64,000 nucleotides of DNA, taken from an uncultured Acidobacteriaceae bacterium. Lineage in GTDB: Bacteria; Acidobacteriota; Terriglobia; Terriglobales; Acidobacteriaceae. The notes beneath the pieces were generated by a model that was not told the origin of the DNA, did no database searches, and saw only the letters and a program-made list of their open reading frames with translations. Position 1 is the first letter of the stretch, and the number at the start of each line of letters is the position of its first letter. Positions 8,762 through 17,010 of this stretch are shown here, piece by piece. The stretch lies in contig CAIWFH010000070.1 in NCBI GenBank assembly GCA_903911925.1, positions 58,652-122,651 on the forward strand. The letters are read 5' to 3'. A program made the position numbers and the translations under genes.

Positions 8762-10045
8762 TCATGGCTGTTTGCGTGTTGCCGACACTGCTTTTTGAAT
8801 GGCATCGCTCACTGAAGCCAGCAGCGAGGAAACTTCTTTTGCAGGAACATCTCCCTGGGCCAGGTCGGCCGAGCCTCCGCCCCGCAGCCCAAGATGGGTG
8901 AGCGCCTCGCGCAGAATATGTCCGCAGTTGAAGTCGAGGTCGGAACTGCGGGCAACAAACATGCGTACCGGGTCAGCCTCGCCGGCGCAGAAGATCACTC
9001 CCGTTTGCGCAGCGGCTGCCGCTGTTCGCGATGCCAGAAGCTTCACGCTTTCGCGGTCCCGGTCTTTCCAATCACGCACCACAAGCCTGAGCCCGTTTTC
9101 GACCGTTTCCTCCGCCGCCAGCTTTGCCGCTTGAAACACCGCAAGTTCCTCGCGCAATTTTTGGCGCTCTTTGGCACGCGCCTTCCCCTCGGCCAGCAGC
9201 CGGGTAACGGTTGAAGCCAATTCCGCCGCCCCCGTTGAAAGCAGGGCCGAAGTTTCGCGCAGGACGGCCGAATCTGCGCGAGCAGCTCGCACCGCCCTCA
9301 TTCCGCAGACGAACTCGACGCGCACGCCACGGGTCACTTTCTCCACCGTCCGCAAATGCAGCCCGCCGATCTGCCCCGTGGAGCGGACGTGAGTTCCACC
9401 GCAGGCGTTGTTGTCGCGGTCGGCAATATCGATAAGGCGGATCGTGCCCTGGATGTCCGGCAGCTTGCGAAGTTGGCCTGAGGCCAGCATGGCTTCGGCT
9501 TCGGCGCGCGGCACGTTGCGTGAAGTCACCGGGCGGTCTTCCCCAATGATCTCGTTCGCGATTCGTTCCACTCGTTCCAAAACGTCGGGCACCAGTTGCC
9601 CGCTGGCCAGATCGATTGTCGAGGCGCTCTCTCCCAGGTGGAAAGAGATCGTTGGCGCCTGAAGTTCCTGCCAAAAAACCGCAGACAGCAGATGTTGTCC
9701 CGAGTGCTGCTGCATATGATCGAACCTTCGCTCCCAGTCGATCTGTCCTTCGACAGGAGTTCCCACTGCGAGCGGCGTGCGCACCAAATGCCATACCTCG
9801 CCTTGCTCGTCCTCTTCCACTTGTTCTACAAGAAGCGTCAGCGTTGTTCCGTCTGGCAAAGTCGCGTTCAAGTGTCCAGTATCGAAAGGCTGCCCGCCGC
9901 TCGTCGGATAGAACGCCGTGCGGTCAAGCGCCAACTGCCAGCGCAGTTCTGCATTACTGTCCGCAACTTCACGGACCCCGGTTACCGTTCCGGTAAACGT
10001 TGTGAGAAAAGAATCGGAATAGTAGAGACGCTCAGACGTTTGCAA
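8762..10045 (-). CDS. AlaX-type alanyl-tRNA editing protein with DHHA1 domain
   Basis: A 427-aa trans-editing factor that hydrolyses mischarged Ser- or Gly-tRNA(Ala). The N-terminal third resembles the second beta-barrel region of AlaRS (TSGGQPFDTG). The zinc and catalytic motifs are complete: H110-x3-H114 within HMQQHSGQH, and C215-x3-H219 (CGGTH). A helical linker (RAKERQKLREEL) follows, then a C-terminal DHHA1-like domain ending with LRGGGSADLAQG. No aminoacylation domain is present, which separates it from full AlaRS (about 870 aa). The start is TTG at 10045, supported by GGAGGGAG just upstream. It lies 57 bp downstream of the czcA-like gene on the same strand and may be transcribed with it, though no functional link is evident. 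Confidence 0.88.
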   Translation of the reverse strand: MQTSERLYYSDSFLTTFTGTVTGVREVADSNAELRWQLALDRTAFYPTSGGQPFDTGHLNATLPDGTTLTLLVEQVEEDEQGEVWHLVRTPLAVGTPVEGQIDWERRFDHMQQHSGQHLLSAVFWQELQAPTISFHLGESASTIDLASGQLVPDVLERVERIANEIIGEDRPVTSRNVPRAEAEAMLASGQLRKLPDIQGTIRLIDIADRDNNACGGTHVRSTGQIGGLHLRTVEKVTRGVRVEFVCGMRAVRAARADSAVLRETSALLSTGAAELASTVTRLLAEGKARAKERQKLREELAVFQAAKLAAEETVENGLRLVVRDWKDRDRESVKLLASRTAAAAAQTGVIFCAGEADPVRMFVARSSDLDFNCGHILREALTHLGLRGGGSADLAQGDVPAKEVSSLLASVSDAIQKAVSATRKQP

Positions 10046-10102
10046 GTTCGAATCTCCCTCCGTGGTCCGCAGAAAAGGCCGTGCAGGTCACCGCTAACAA
10101 CA

Positions 10103-13100
10103 TCAGACCTGCAATACGTCTCCCTCGCGGGCAACCATCTCGTACAGCACGGGGTTCACGAAGAAGCCCAGAAACAAGCGCGAAATCAATCCGGCAACGA
10201 TGACAATGGCAAAAGGTTTTTGCGTGTCGGAGCCGATACCGGTTGAGAGCGCTGCGGGCAAAAGCCCAAGGCAGGCAACCAACGCGGTCATCATGATCGG
10301 CCGCAGCCGCAGCAGCGATGCCTCGCGCGTTGCCGTGCGAATGTCTTTGTTCTCAAGCCTCAGTTTGTTGATGTATGAGAAGAGGATAACCGCGGTCTCG
10401 ACCGAAACACCCATGAGCGCAAGCAGACCGAGCGCCGACGAAGCGCTGAAGGGCACGTTCGAAATCTTGAGAGCAATCAAGGCGCCCACGGGGACAGTCA
10501 TAATGACGCCGACAGCAATCACCAGCGGAAACTTGAAGTTGCCGTACAGCGCAAACAGAATCATGAAAATGATGAGCACGGCCAGGGGACCAATGTAGAT
10601 CATCTGGTGTTCCGCCTCAAGCAACTCACCGTACTCGCCGCCCCACTCGAGCCTATAGCCGGGAGGCAGAGATTTTTGAATGTCGGCGATAGCGCGCTGG
10701 CCGTTGCGCACTGTGGTTTGCATATCGCGCCCTTCAATGCTGAACTGCACGCCGATATAGCGCGAGTTGTTTTCGCGATAGATGAACGATGCGCCGCCCG
10801 CTTCGTGAATATTCGAGAGATTGCTCAATGGGATCTGCTGACCCAAAGGCGTTCCGACCAGCAGGCTGCCAATTTCCTGCGCATTTTCACGGAACTCGGG
10901 CTTCATGCGCACCACCAGGTCAAAGAGTTTTTCGCCCTGAATTACCTGCGTAGCCGCCTGGCCGCCCACGGCCGCCTGAACCACCGCCTCTACGTCTGCC
11001 ACGTTGATGCCGTAACGGGAAATCTTCTCACGATCAACGTCGATCAGCAGGCTGGGCTGGCCGAGTTCACGCACCACTGTCAGTTCCTCGAAGCCAGGCA
11101 CTTGCTGCAGGCGGCGCTTGATGTCGAGCGCGTTGGACTGGAGAATATTCAGGTCGGGGCCATAGATCTTCACGGCCAGCGCGCTCTTCAGCCCCGTCAA
11201 CGCCTCGTCCACTGCGTCTTCGGCGGGTTGCGTGTAATTGAAGATGACACCCGGAAAAGCCTGAAGTTGCCTCTGTATGTCCTCAGTCAACTGCGCCTTG
11301 GTGTGGATCGATCCGGTCTTCCACGAAACGTCGCTGTAGGGTTTCAGGCCAACGTAAAACTCGTCATTGAAAAACCCGGTGGGATCGGTGCCGTCATCCG
11401 GGCGTCCGAGTTCCGAGCCAACCTCGGTAACCATCGGATATTTCGTAAGAATATTGCGAACCTGCGGCGAGAAGCTGCTCGCCGTCTCGAATGAAACCGT
11501 GTACGGCATGGTGGCTCGAACCCACAGCGCGCCTTCGTCGAGATGGGGCATGAATTCGCCGCCGATGAAGGGAATCAACAGCAGCGAGGCGGCAAAGATA
11601 ATTGTTGCCCCGATCATGGTGGTCTTGGGGCGGTCGAGGCACCATTCAAGCTGGCCTGCGTATATGTCGCGCACCCAATTGAACGGCTTGTTCTCGCGCT
11701 CGTGGACTCCTTTTTTGAACCAATAGGCGCACAGGACAGGAACCAGCGTGAGCGTCAGAATGAGCGCGCCGACCAGCGCAATGGCCACCGTGTCTGCCAT
11801 GGGCTTGAAGAGTTTTCCCGAAGGTCCGCTGAGCGCATAGATGGGCAAATAACCAGCGATGATGACCGCGACAGAGTAGAAGATGGGACGATCGACGTCC
11901 TTCGCCGCTTGCAAAATCACGTCGTGAAGGTTGTAGGGCTTGCCTTCGCGCTCGCCCAGCTCGCGGAAGATGTTCTCAACCATCACCAGCGTTCCGTCGA
12001 TGAGAATTCCAAAATCGATGGCGCCGATTGAAAGCAGGTTGGCCGGAATGCCGCGCGCGTGCAGAAAGATAAAGGAGAAAAGCAACGAGAGTGGAATGGT
12101 GAGCGCCACAATAACGGCGGCGCGCATGCTGACCAGGAAGGCCATCAACACCAGCAGCACTAGGGCCATGCCCAGCAGCATGTTGTGCTCAACGGTGTCG
12201 ATGGTCAGTTGAACCAGGTCGCTGCGGTCGTAGTAGGGGCGCACCTTCACGTCGGGCGGAAGAATGTGCTCGTTCAGTTGCCGCGTCTTGGCTTCGACGC
12301 CCTTCAGAACATCCTGGGTTTGCTCGCCGCGGCGCATCATGATGACGCCTTCAACGGCATCGTCAGTCTTGTTGAAACCGAATTCGCCCAGGCGGGGAGC
12401 GCCTCCGATGACAACTTCGCCGATGTCGCGGATGCGCACCGGCACGCCATTCTGCGAGCCCACCACGATGGCGCCAATGTCGGCCGTGTCGCGGATGAGG
12501 CCGAGCCCGCGCACATAGTAGATTTGCCCGCCCTGGGAGTAGAAGCCGCCGCCGGCATTGGAGTTATTTGCCGAGAGTTGCTGCAGCACGGCCGGCACTG
12601 TGATGTGATAAGCGTAGAGCCTGGCCGGGTCGAGCACCACCTGGTACTGCATCACAGTGCCGCCAAAGCCGGAATCGTCCGCGACTCCGGGCACCTGCTT
12701 GTACTCGCGTCCGATCACCCAGTCTTCAAAGGTTTTCAGTTCCTGCGCGCTGCGGTCGGGGCTCTCAAGAACATAGCGATAGACCAGCCCGGACGGGCTT
12801 GCCAGTGGAGACAGCGACGGGGTTACACCCGTGGGGTACGTCACCTCGCTCAGCCGCTGAAACACCACCTGCCGCGCAAAATAGTCGTCGGTTCCCTCTT
12901 CAAAGGTGAGAATCACATCGGAAAGTCCGTAAAGCGAAATGGAGCGCATGACGAACATTTTGGGTACGCCGTTCATCTCCACTTCAGTGGGAACGGTGAC
13001 TAGCCGCTCGATCTCTTCAGATGCATGGCCGGGCCACTGCGTGATGATCTCAACCATGGGCGGAGACAAGTCCGGGTAAGCATCTACTGGCATGTGCTCA

Positions 13101-13192
13101 AACGAGATGATGCCGCCGGCGGCAATAAAGCCCACCAGGAGCAGGACCAGCATCCGTTGCCGCAGCGCAAACTGAACGATACGATGAATCAT
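10103..13192 (-). CDS. czcA: Heavy-metal efflux RND pump, CzcA-like
   Basis: A 1029-aa inner-membrane RND proton/metal antiporter, the usual length for the HME family. The first TM is at residues about 11-30, followed by a large porter domain (FEHMPVDAYPDLSPP). The TM4 proton relay reads D393-F-G-x3-D399-G with VEN just after, the pattern of divalent-cation (Co/Zn/Cd/Ni) pumps. Cu/Ag pumps of the CusA type lack this DFG. A DPTGFFNDE segment in the porter loop is also Czc-like. It is the last gene of a czcC-czcB-czcA operon, 14 bp after czcB. Family and mechanism are secure; the exact metal is not. Confidence 0.93.
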   Translation of the reverse strand: MIHRIVQFALRQRMLVLLLVGFIAAGGIISFEHMPVDAYPDLSPPMVEIITQWPGHASEEIERLVTVPTEVEMNGVPKMFVMRSISLYGLSDVILTFEEGTDDYFARQVVFQRLSEVTYPTGVTPSLSPLASPSGLVYRYVLESPDRSAQELKTFEDWVIGREYKQVPGVADDSGFGGTVMQYQVVLDPARLYAYHITVPAVLQQLSANNSNAGGGFYSQGGQIYYVRGLGLIRDTADIGAIVVGSQNGVPVRIRDIGEVVIGGAPRLGEFGFNKTDDAVEGVIMMRRGEQTQDVLKGVEAKTRQLNEHILPPDVKVRPYYDRSDLVQLTIDTVEHNMLLGMALVLLVLMAFLVSMRAAVIVALTIPLSLLFSFIFLHARGIPANLLSIGAIDFGILIDGTLVMVENIFRELGEREGKPYNLHDVILQAAKDVDRPIFYSVAVIIAGYLPIYALSGPSGKLFKPMADTVAIALVGALILTLTLVPVLCAYWFKKGVHERENKPFNWVRDIYAGQLEWCLDRPKTTMIGATIIFAASLLLIPFIGGEFMPHLDEGALWVRATMPYTVSFETASSFSPQVRNILTKYPMVTEVGSELGRPDDGTDPTGFFNDEFYVGLKPYSDVSWKTGSIHTKAQLTEDIQRQLQAFPGVIFNYTQPAEDAVDEALTGLKSALAVKIYGPDLNILQSNALDIKRRLQQVPGFEELTVVRELGQPSLLIDVDREKISRYGINVADVEAVVQAAVGGQAATQVIQGEKLFDLVVRMKPEFRENAQEIGSLLVGTPLGQQIPLSNLSNIHEAGGASFIYRENNSRYIGVQFSIEGRDMQTTVRNGQRAIADIQKSLPPGYRLEWGGEYGELLEAEHQMIYIGPLAVLIIFMILFALYGNFKFPLVIAVGVIMTVPVGALIALKISNVPFSASSALGLLALMGVSVETAVILFSYINKLRLENKDIRTATREASLLRLRPIMMTALVACLGLLPAALSTGIGSDTQKPFAIVIVAGLISRLFLGFFVNPVLYEMVAREGDVLQV

Positions 13193-13206
13193 TCGAAACC
13201 GCCTTC

Positions 13207-14391
13207 TCAGTGTTGCAGCGAATTGGCAAACTGGAGAAACAGGCTGCCGTCGCCGACAACCCTCTCGCCAACGGAAATGCCCTTCAGTATCTGCGTCTGG
13301 CCGTTTTGGCTCTGGCCCAAATCCACGTCGCGCCTGGCAAATTGGTTCGTGCTGTTTTCGATGTAGACGAATGGCTGGTTGTTGTCATCGCGCAGTATGG
13401 ATGCGTTTGGCACGGCAAGCACATTCATGATGGAGCCGGCCGTCACCGTGGCAGTGCAGAACATGTCGCGCTTCAGCTTCTTTCCCGGGTTGTCCACCAC
13501 CAGTCGCGCTTGCAGCGTCCGCGTGTTTGGATCGAGGCCGGGCGAGACATAAGAAATCTTCCCGTGGAAACTGTTTGGGTAAGCGTCCGTTTGCACCACG
13601 ACATCGTCACCGTTGTGAACGTACGCCAGGTCTGCCTGGTAGACGTTGGCAAGGACCCACACTGTACTTAAATCGGAGATGGTGAAAGCCTGCGTTTGAC
13701 CCGCCTGCACCACCTGGCCGGGCGAGACCAGCCGCTCCACCACTTCGCCGCCGATGGGAGCGAGGACGGGAATCTGCGCTGACGAAGGAGCCTTGGCCAA
13801 CGATCCGGGATCCTTGATTCCCAGAATTTTCATCCCCTGTTCCGAAGCGTTCAGGTCCGCTTGCGCCTGGTTGCGATCGGACTCAGCCTGCTCAAGATCG
13901 CGTTCGGCGATGGCATAGTGCTGATACAGATCCTGGGCGCGGGTGTAATTTTTCGCTGCCAGGCGGTAAGAATCCGCGGCCTTGAGATAGGCGGCCAGCA
14001 ACTGAGAGTAATCCGGGCTGCTGATGTCGAGCATCGGTTGGCCCGCCTTCACATGTTCGCCCGGCACCACCAGGATTCGGGTGACCGGGCCGCCGATCTG
14101 CGTGATCACCGGGGTCGTCTTGAAGGCGTTGTAGGCCACCGCGCCGGTGAGGCGCAGCGTGCGCGTCATGGTGCCCGGCGCAACCGTAACCACCTGCACG
14201 TGCGACATCTGATCTTGCGGAATGGTGAAGAGCTGCGGCGTGGCGTTTTTTGATGCGCTGCCGGAGAAGGAGGTCATCTGACTCGCGCGGTCCTGATCGT
14301 TGGCGTGACAGCCAGTGAACACAAGGACCAGTGCGAACGCCAAGGCATTTTCAATCCGGCAGCTGCGGACAACAGGCGATGCAATCTTCAT
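13207..14391 (-). CDS. czcB: RND periplasmic adaptor, CzcB-like lipoprotein
   Basis: A 394-aa membrane-fusion protein linking the RND pump to the TolC-like channel. The N-terminus is a signal with a possible lipobox ending FTGC (Cys28). The barrel-sandwich half-motifs flank an alpha-hairpin at residues about 125-190 (KAADSYRLAAKNYTRAQ, then ESDRNQAQADLNASEQG). The beta-barrel follows (VVVQTDAYPNSFHGKISYV). Lipid anchoring is likely but the lipobox is not perfect. Its ATG overlaps the stop of the upstream czcC-like gene by four bases (14388-14391), indicating translational coupling. Confidence 0.9.
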   Translation of the reverse strand: MKIASPVVRSCRIENALAFALVLVFTGCHANDQDRASQMTSFSGSASKNATPQLFTIPQDQMSHVQVVTVAPGTMTRTLRLTGAVAYNAFKTTPVITQIGGPVTRILVVPGEHVKAGQPMLDISSPDYSQLLAAYLKAADSYRLAAKNYTRAQDLYQHYAIAERDLEQAESDRNQAQADLNASEQGMKILGIKDPGSLAKAPSSAQIPVLAPIGGEVVERLVSPGQVVQAGQTQAFTISDLSTVWVLANVYQADLAYVHNGDDVVVQTDAYPNSFHGKISYVSPGLDPNTRTLQARLVVDNPGKKLKRDMFCTATVTAGSIMNVLAVPNASILRDDNNQPFVYIENSTNQFARRDVDLGQSQNGQTQILKGISVGERVVGDGSLFLQFANSLQH

Positions 14392-15716
14392 GGTAAGCTC
14401 CTGGTTCCTACAGCTTCGCGAAGCTGTTCGAGCGCGATCAGGTACGATGCCAGCGATTGCCGGTAGCCGAGTTGCGTCACCCGGTAACTACGTTCGGCGT
14501 CGAGAAAATCAAGCAGGCTGGCAGCGCCGTGCCGGTAAGCGTATTCGGTGATGTCGCGCGATTGCTGCGCAGCGTCAAGGTAGCCGGAACGGTAGAGGCC
14601 GACAATCTGATCGTTGGCGCGCAGGCCTTCAAACGCATCGCGCACGTCGGTCATCACCTGCCCGCTGGCCAGTTTTTCCTGCTCCTGCGCCTGGGTGATG
14701 GCAAAACCGGCGCGAGCGATCTCGCCCTGATTGCGGTCGAAGATCGGCATCTGAATCTGGCCGAACAAGGAAAGGTCGTTGCTATACCCAAGGTGCGTGT
14801 AACTGGCCTGGCCGGTAACGTCCCTCTTGCCGATGGCCTTCTGCAATTCATGCTGGCTGTTGGCCGCGGTCACGCCCTGGCGTGCTGCCTGCAGGTCGGG
14901 ACGATTTTCGAGCGCCTTTGATTGAAAGTCGTCCAGGTTGCCCTTGACCTGCTGGTAGTCGAACGATCCCGCTATGTCGTAATCGGCGGCGATGGACTCA
15001 TACCCGAGCAGTTGCCGCAGGTCAGAGAGGCCCTGCACCCGGGCAAGCTGCGCGGCGGAAAGGTCCATCTGGAACTGAAGCATTTGCAGCTTCATTTTCA
15101 GCAGATCGTCCTCGCCAATGTCTCCCGCCTTGTAGCGAGCTTCGGTAATGTTCAGCGTGTTCTGGAAACTCTTCAGGTCCTCGGTGGCCAGTTCAAGTGT
15201 GGATTCGGCAAGTTCCACGTTGGTGAACTGCGAAGCGACCTGAAAGGTGAGACTGCGCTCGTTGTCGGCGACCTGCGAGCGGGAGACGGCCGTCAGATCT
15301 TTGGCGGCCTGTAGGCGGTGCTGCCTCTTTTTGCCGCGTTCGAATAGATAACTTACGCCGAGGTCGAACTGGGCCGTGTTGTCGAGATAATCGGCGCTGA
15401 ATTGGCTGGGCTGGAAGATGGGCAAGAACTGCGAGTCGCCCATGAGCACCGGGTTAGGCCGCAGATTGGCCGTCGTTTCCTCAGCCTGGTTCTGTTGAAT
15501 CACGGTGCGAGCGGCCAGCAGGCTGTGATTGTGCTGAAGGGCCATCTGGATGGCGTCCTCCAAAGAAATAACGATCGAGCCCGGCTTCTGAGCGAGCGTC
15601 TGCGCCGGTGGAGCGGGCGGCAACGGATTTTGAGGCGGCGCGGACTGAGCCGTGGCGGCCCCAAAAGAGAAAGCAACAACGAGAAAAACGGAAGAGCACA
15701 AGCGTTTGGAACGCAT
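14388..15716 (-). CDS. czcC: TolC-family outer-membrane efflux channel, CzcC-like
   Basis: A 442-aa outer-membrane factor for the adjacent RND pump. A signal peptide is present (VFLVVAFSFGAATAQS), followed by a Pro-rich linker and two OEP repeats. The first begins ISLEDAIQMALQHNHSLLAA and the second starts near residue 255 with DFQSKALENRPDLQAA. Long coiled-coil segments dominate, as in TolC. There is no lipobox cysteine at the signal cleavage site, unlike many CzcC or CusC proteins. The gene order, channel then adaptor then pump, is the standard czcCBA arrangement, with a small Cys/His protein gene 72 bp upstream on the same strand. Confidence 0.9.
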   Translation of the reverse strand: MRSKRLCSSVFLVVAFSFGAATAQSAPPQNPLPPAPPAQTLAQKPGSIVISLEDAIQMALQHNHSLLAARTVIQQNQAEETTANLRPNPVLMGDSQFLPIFQPSQFSADYLDNTAQFDLGVSYLFERGKKRQHRLQAAKDLTAVSRSQVADNERSLTFQVASQFTNVELAESTLELATEDLKSFQNTLNITEARYKAGDIGEDDLLKMKLQMLQFQMDLSAAQLARVQGLSDLRQLLGYESIAADYDIAGSFDYQQVKGNLDDFQSKALENRPDLQAARQGVTAANSQHELQKAIGKRDVTGQASYTHLGYSNDLSLFGQIQMPIFDRNQGEIARAGFAITQAQEQEKLASGQVMTDVRDAFEGLRANDQIVGLYRSGYLDAAQQSRDITEYAYRHGAASLLDFLDAERSYRVTQLGYRQSLASYLIALEQLREAVGTRSLP

Positions 15717-15788
15717 AGGCAGTCAGCCTCCTTCGCGAGACTTGTATGGATTCAGGTGTGCCCTAAGGGCACGGGAGCAATGCGAAGA

Positions 15789-16055
15789 TTAGGCAGGAGG
15801 AGCGCGAGCGGGAACCTGCGCGGGGGCAGATCGACCGATAAAACTAATGTAATGAGGCGCGGGTCCTGCGCCGGCGGGCACCAGTATGCAGGCGCGGATG
15901 CCGGCCAGCGATGGCGCCAGGGTGAGATGGCAGAGCGGGCAATTGTCTGAAGAGGAAGAGTGGTGATGCCAGACCATGCCGAGCGTTGTCCCCAGCACCA
16001 GCAACAGCAGCGCTATTGGGACAACCGCACGCCAGATTTGTTTTCGGTCGGGCAT
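15789..16055 (-). CDS. Small single-pass membrane protein with His3 and CxxC motif, first gene of the efflux operon
   Basis: An 88-aa protein when started at ATG 16055 (MPDRKQIW); an in-frame ATG at 16094 would add 13 residues. A single hydrophobic helix at residues about 9-27 is followed at once by WHHHSSSS and then NCPLCH. This potential metal-binding cluster of three His, CxxC and a further His would face the periplasm. The tail is Ala/Pro-rich. Proteins of this shape (DUF2946-like) often accompany metal-resistance genes. It lies 72 bp upstream of czcC on the same strand, which suggests a metal-sensing or metal-handling accessory. The family name is tentative. Confidence 0.7.
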   Translation of the reverse strand: MPDRKQIWRAVVPIALLLLVLGTTLGMVWHHHSSSSDNCPLCHLTLAPSLAGIRACILVPAGAGPAPHYISFIGRSAPAQVPARAPPA

Positions 16056-16295
16056 TTTTTGAGGGGCGGCGCTAAGGATTGCACGGCCTGCCAACTAGTT
16101 TAGTTCAAAATCCAGATTCTTGGACGTTTAGATAAACAAATCGTGACCGAAGCCGGTATTGACCTGTGCAGAGAACGATCGCCCCTAACCGCTATTGCAG
16201 TTCGAGCCTGCGGGCCTTTCCGGTAAACCCGCCGCGATTTGCACGTTCTTTTTCTGGAACCGTTATCATCAGAGCTGATACTTCAGATTCGACGT

Positions 16296-16796
16296 ATGAG
16301 AGGACCGCTGGTGCCAGTTTCTGCAAACCGTGTTTGGCGACAATTGCCAATTGAAATCCGAGTCGCCGTCTGCCAGGTTTTTTGGGCTGAATCAAAGGGC
16401 ACAGAGAAACAGGTGCTCGTTGCCTCTCTTGCAAGAGCAAGAAAACTCCGCGAGGTCTTTGTCCGCAAAAGCCCGATGGAGCGGTTGGTGAACTGGACGG
16501 CGTCAACCTTGTCACTGGCTGACCCGATGGTGGATGAGCTGCTGAAAAAATATCTTCTCCACGAGCATCGTGCAGTGATTGTCGGCTTTCTTGACTTGCT
16601 CAATATTCCCCATTCGGAGGGAATGATCGAGGAGAACTTTGACTACGCCACCCTGACAAACGAACGCGTTCAGGAGGCTGCACGCAGTTTGCTCGCGTCG
16701 TCAGATCGCACAGGCTCCGAGCTTTACCTGAAGTACCTCGTGCTTCAAGGTGGACCCTGGGCCGGGATCGAAGAAGTCCTGCCAACCGGAGTGTAA
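16296..16796 (+). CDS. Hypothetical protein, mostly helical
   Basis: A 166-aa protein from ATG 16296; an in-frame TTG at 16239 would give 185 aa. Neither start has a good Shine-Dalgarno. Composition is that of a real soluble protein, with balanced charges and helical segments: IEIRVAVCQVFWAESKG, VASLARARKLREVFV and LLKKYLLHEHRAVIVGFLDL. The C-terminus is LVLQGGPWAGIEEVLP. There is no signal peptide or membrane segment and I do not recognise a family. It stands alone, divergent from the metal-efflux operon and followed by two strong hairpins, so it is probably a monocistronic unit. Confidence 0.6.
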   Translation: MRGPLVPVSANRVWRQLPIEIRVAVCQVFWAESKGTEKQVLVASLARARKLREVFVRKSPMERLVNWTASTLSLADPMVDELLKKYLLHEHRAVIVGFLDLLNIPHSEGMIEENFDYATLTNERVQEAARSLLASSDRTGSELYLKYLVLQGGPWAGIEEVLPTGV

Positions 16797-16849
16797 TAGC
16801 CGCCGGCAAGTTGTCCGCTTCATCTTCTGCGGAGTTGGCTTGCATCAGG

Positions 16850-16891
16850 ACCTCTACCCCACGGACGAGCCTTCGTTCGTGGGGTAGAGGT
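16850..16891. terminator. Long hairpin between convergent genes
   Basis: Arms of 19 bases (16850-16868 and 16873-16891) pair with a single G-T mismatch around a GCCT loop. The hairpin lies 54 bases after the hypothetical gene and could end transcription from either side, although no T-run follows. Confidence 0.6.
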
Positions 16892-16910
16892 CTCGATTCT
16901 CAGACCTGGG
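16888..16910. repeat. Degenerate copy of the CCAGGTCT palindromic repeat
   Basis: AGGTCT at 16888-16893 pairs with AGACCT at 16902-16907, followed by GGG. The right half, CAGACCTGGG, matches the right arm of the palindromes at 35916-35941 and 43315-43340. The left half is merged with the preceding long hairpin. Confidence 0.5.
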
Positions 16911-16914
16911 ATAC

Positions 16915-16952
16915 CAGACCCGCCCCTGAGCATTCCCTCAGGGGCGGGTCTG
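16915..16952. terminator. Perfect 16-bp GC-rich hairpin
   Basis: Arms 16915-16930 and 16937-16952 are exact reverse complements with a CATTCC loop. The hairpin lies 58 bases from the 3' end of the convergent oxidoreductase gene and is the likelier terminator for that gene. Confidence 0.6.
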
Positions 16953-17010
16953 CGTTGATTGGCCGGCTCTTGCAGCACCTGAAGTCGTGCCCTATCCCAA
17001 AGCGGGGATT

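Noticed and set aside
10103..13192. Naming the RND pump CusA (copper/silver)
   Set aside because: TM4 has the DFGxxxDG pattern of divalent-cation pumps rather than that of CusA.
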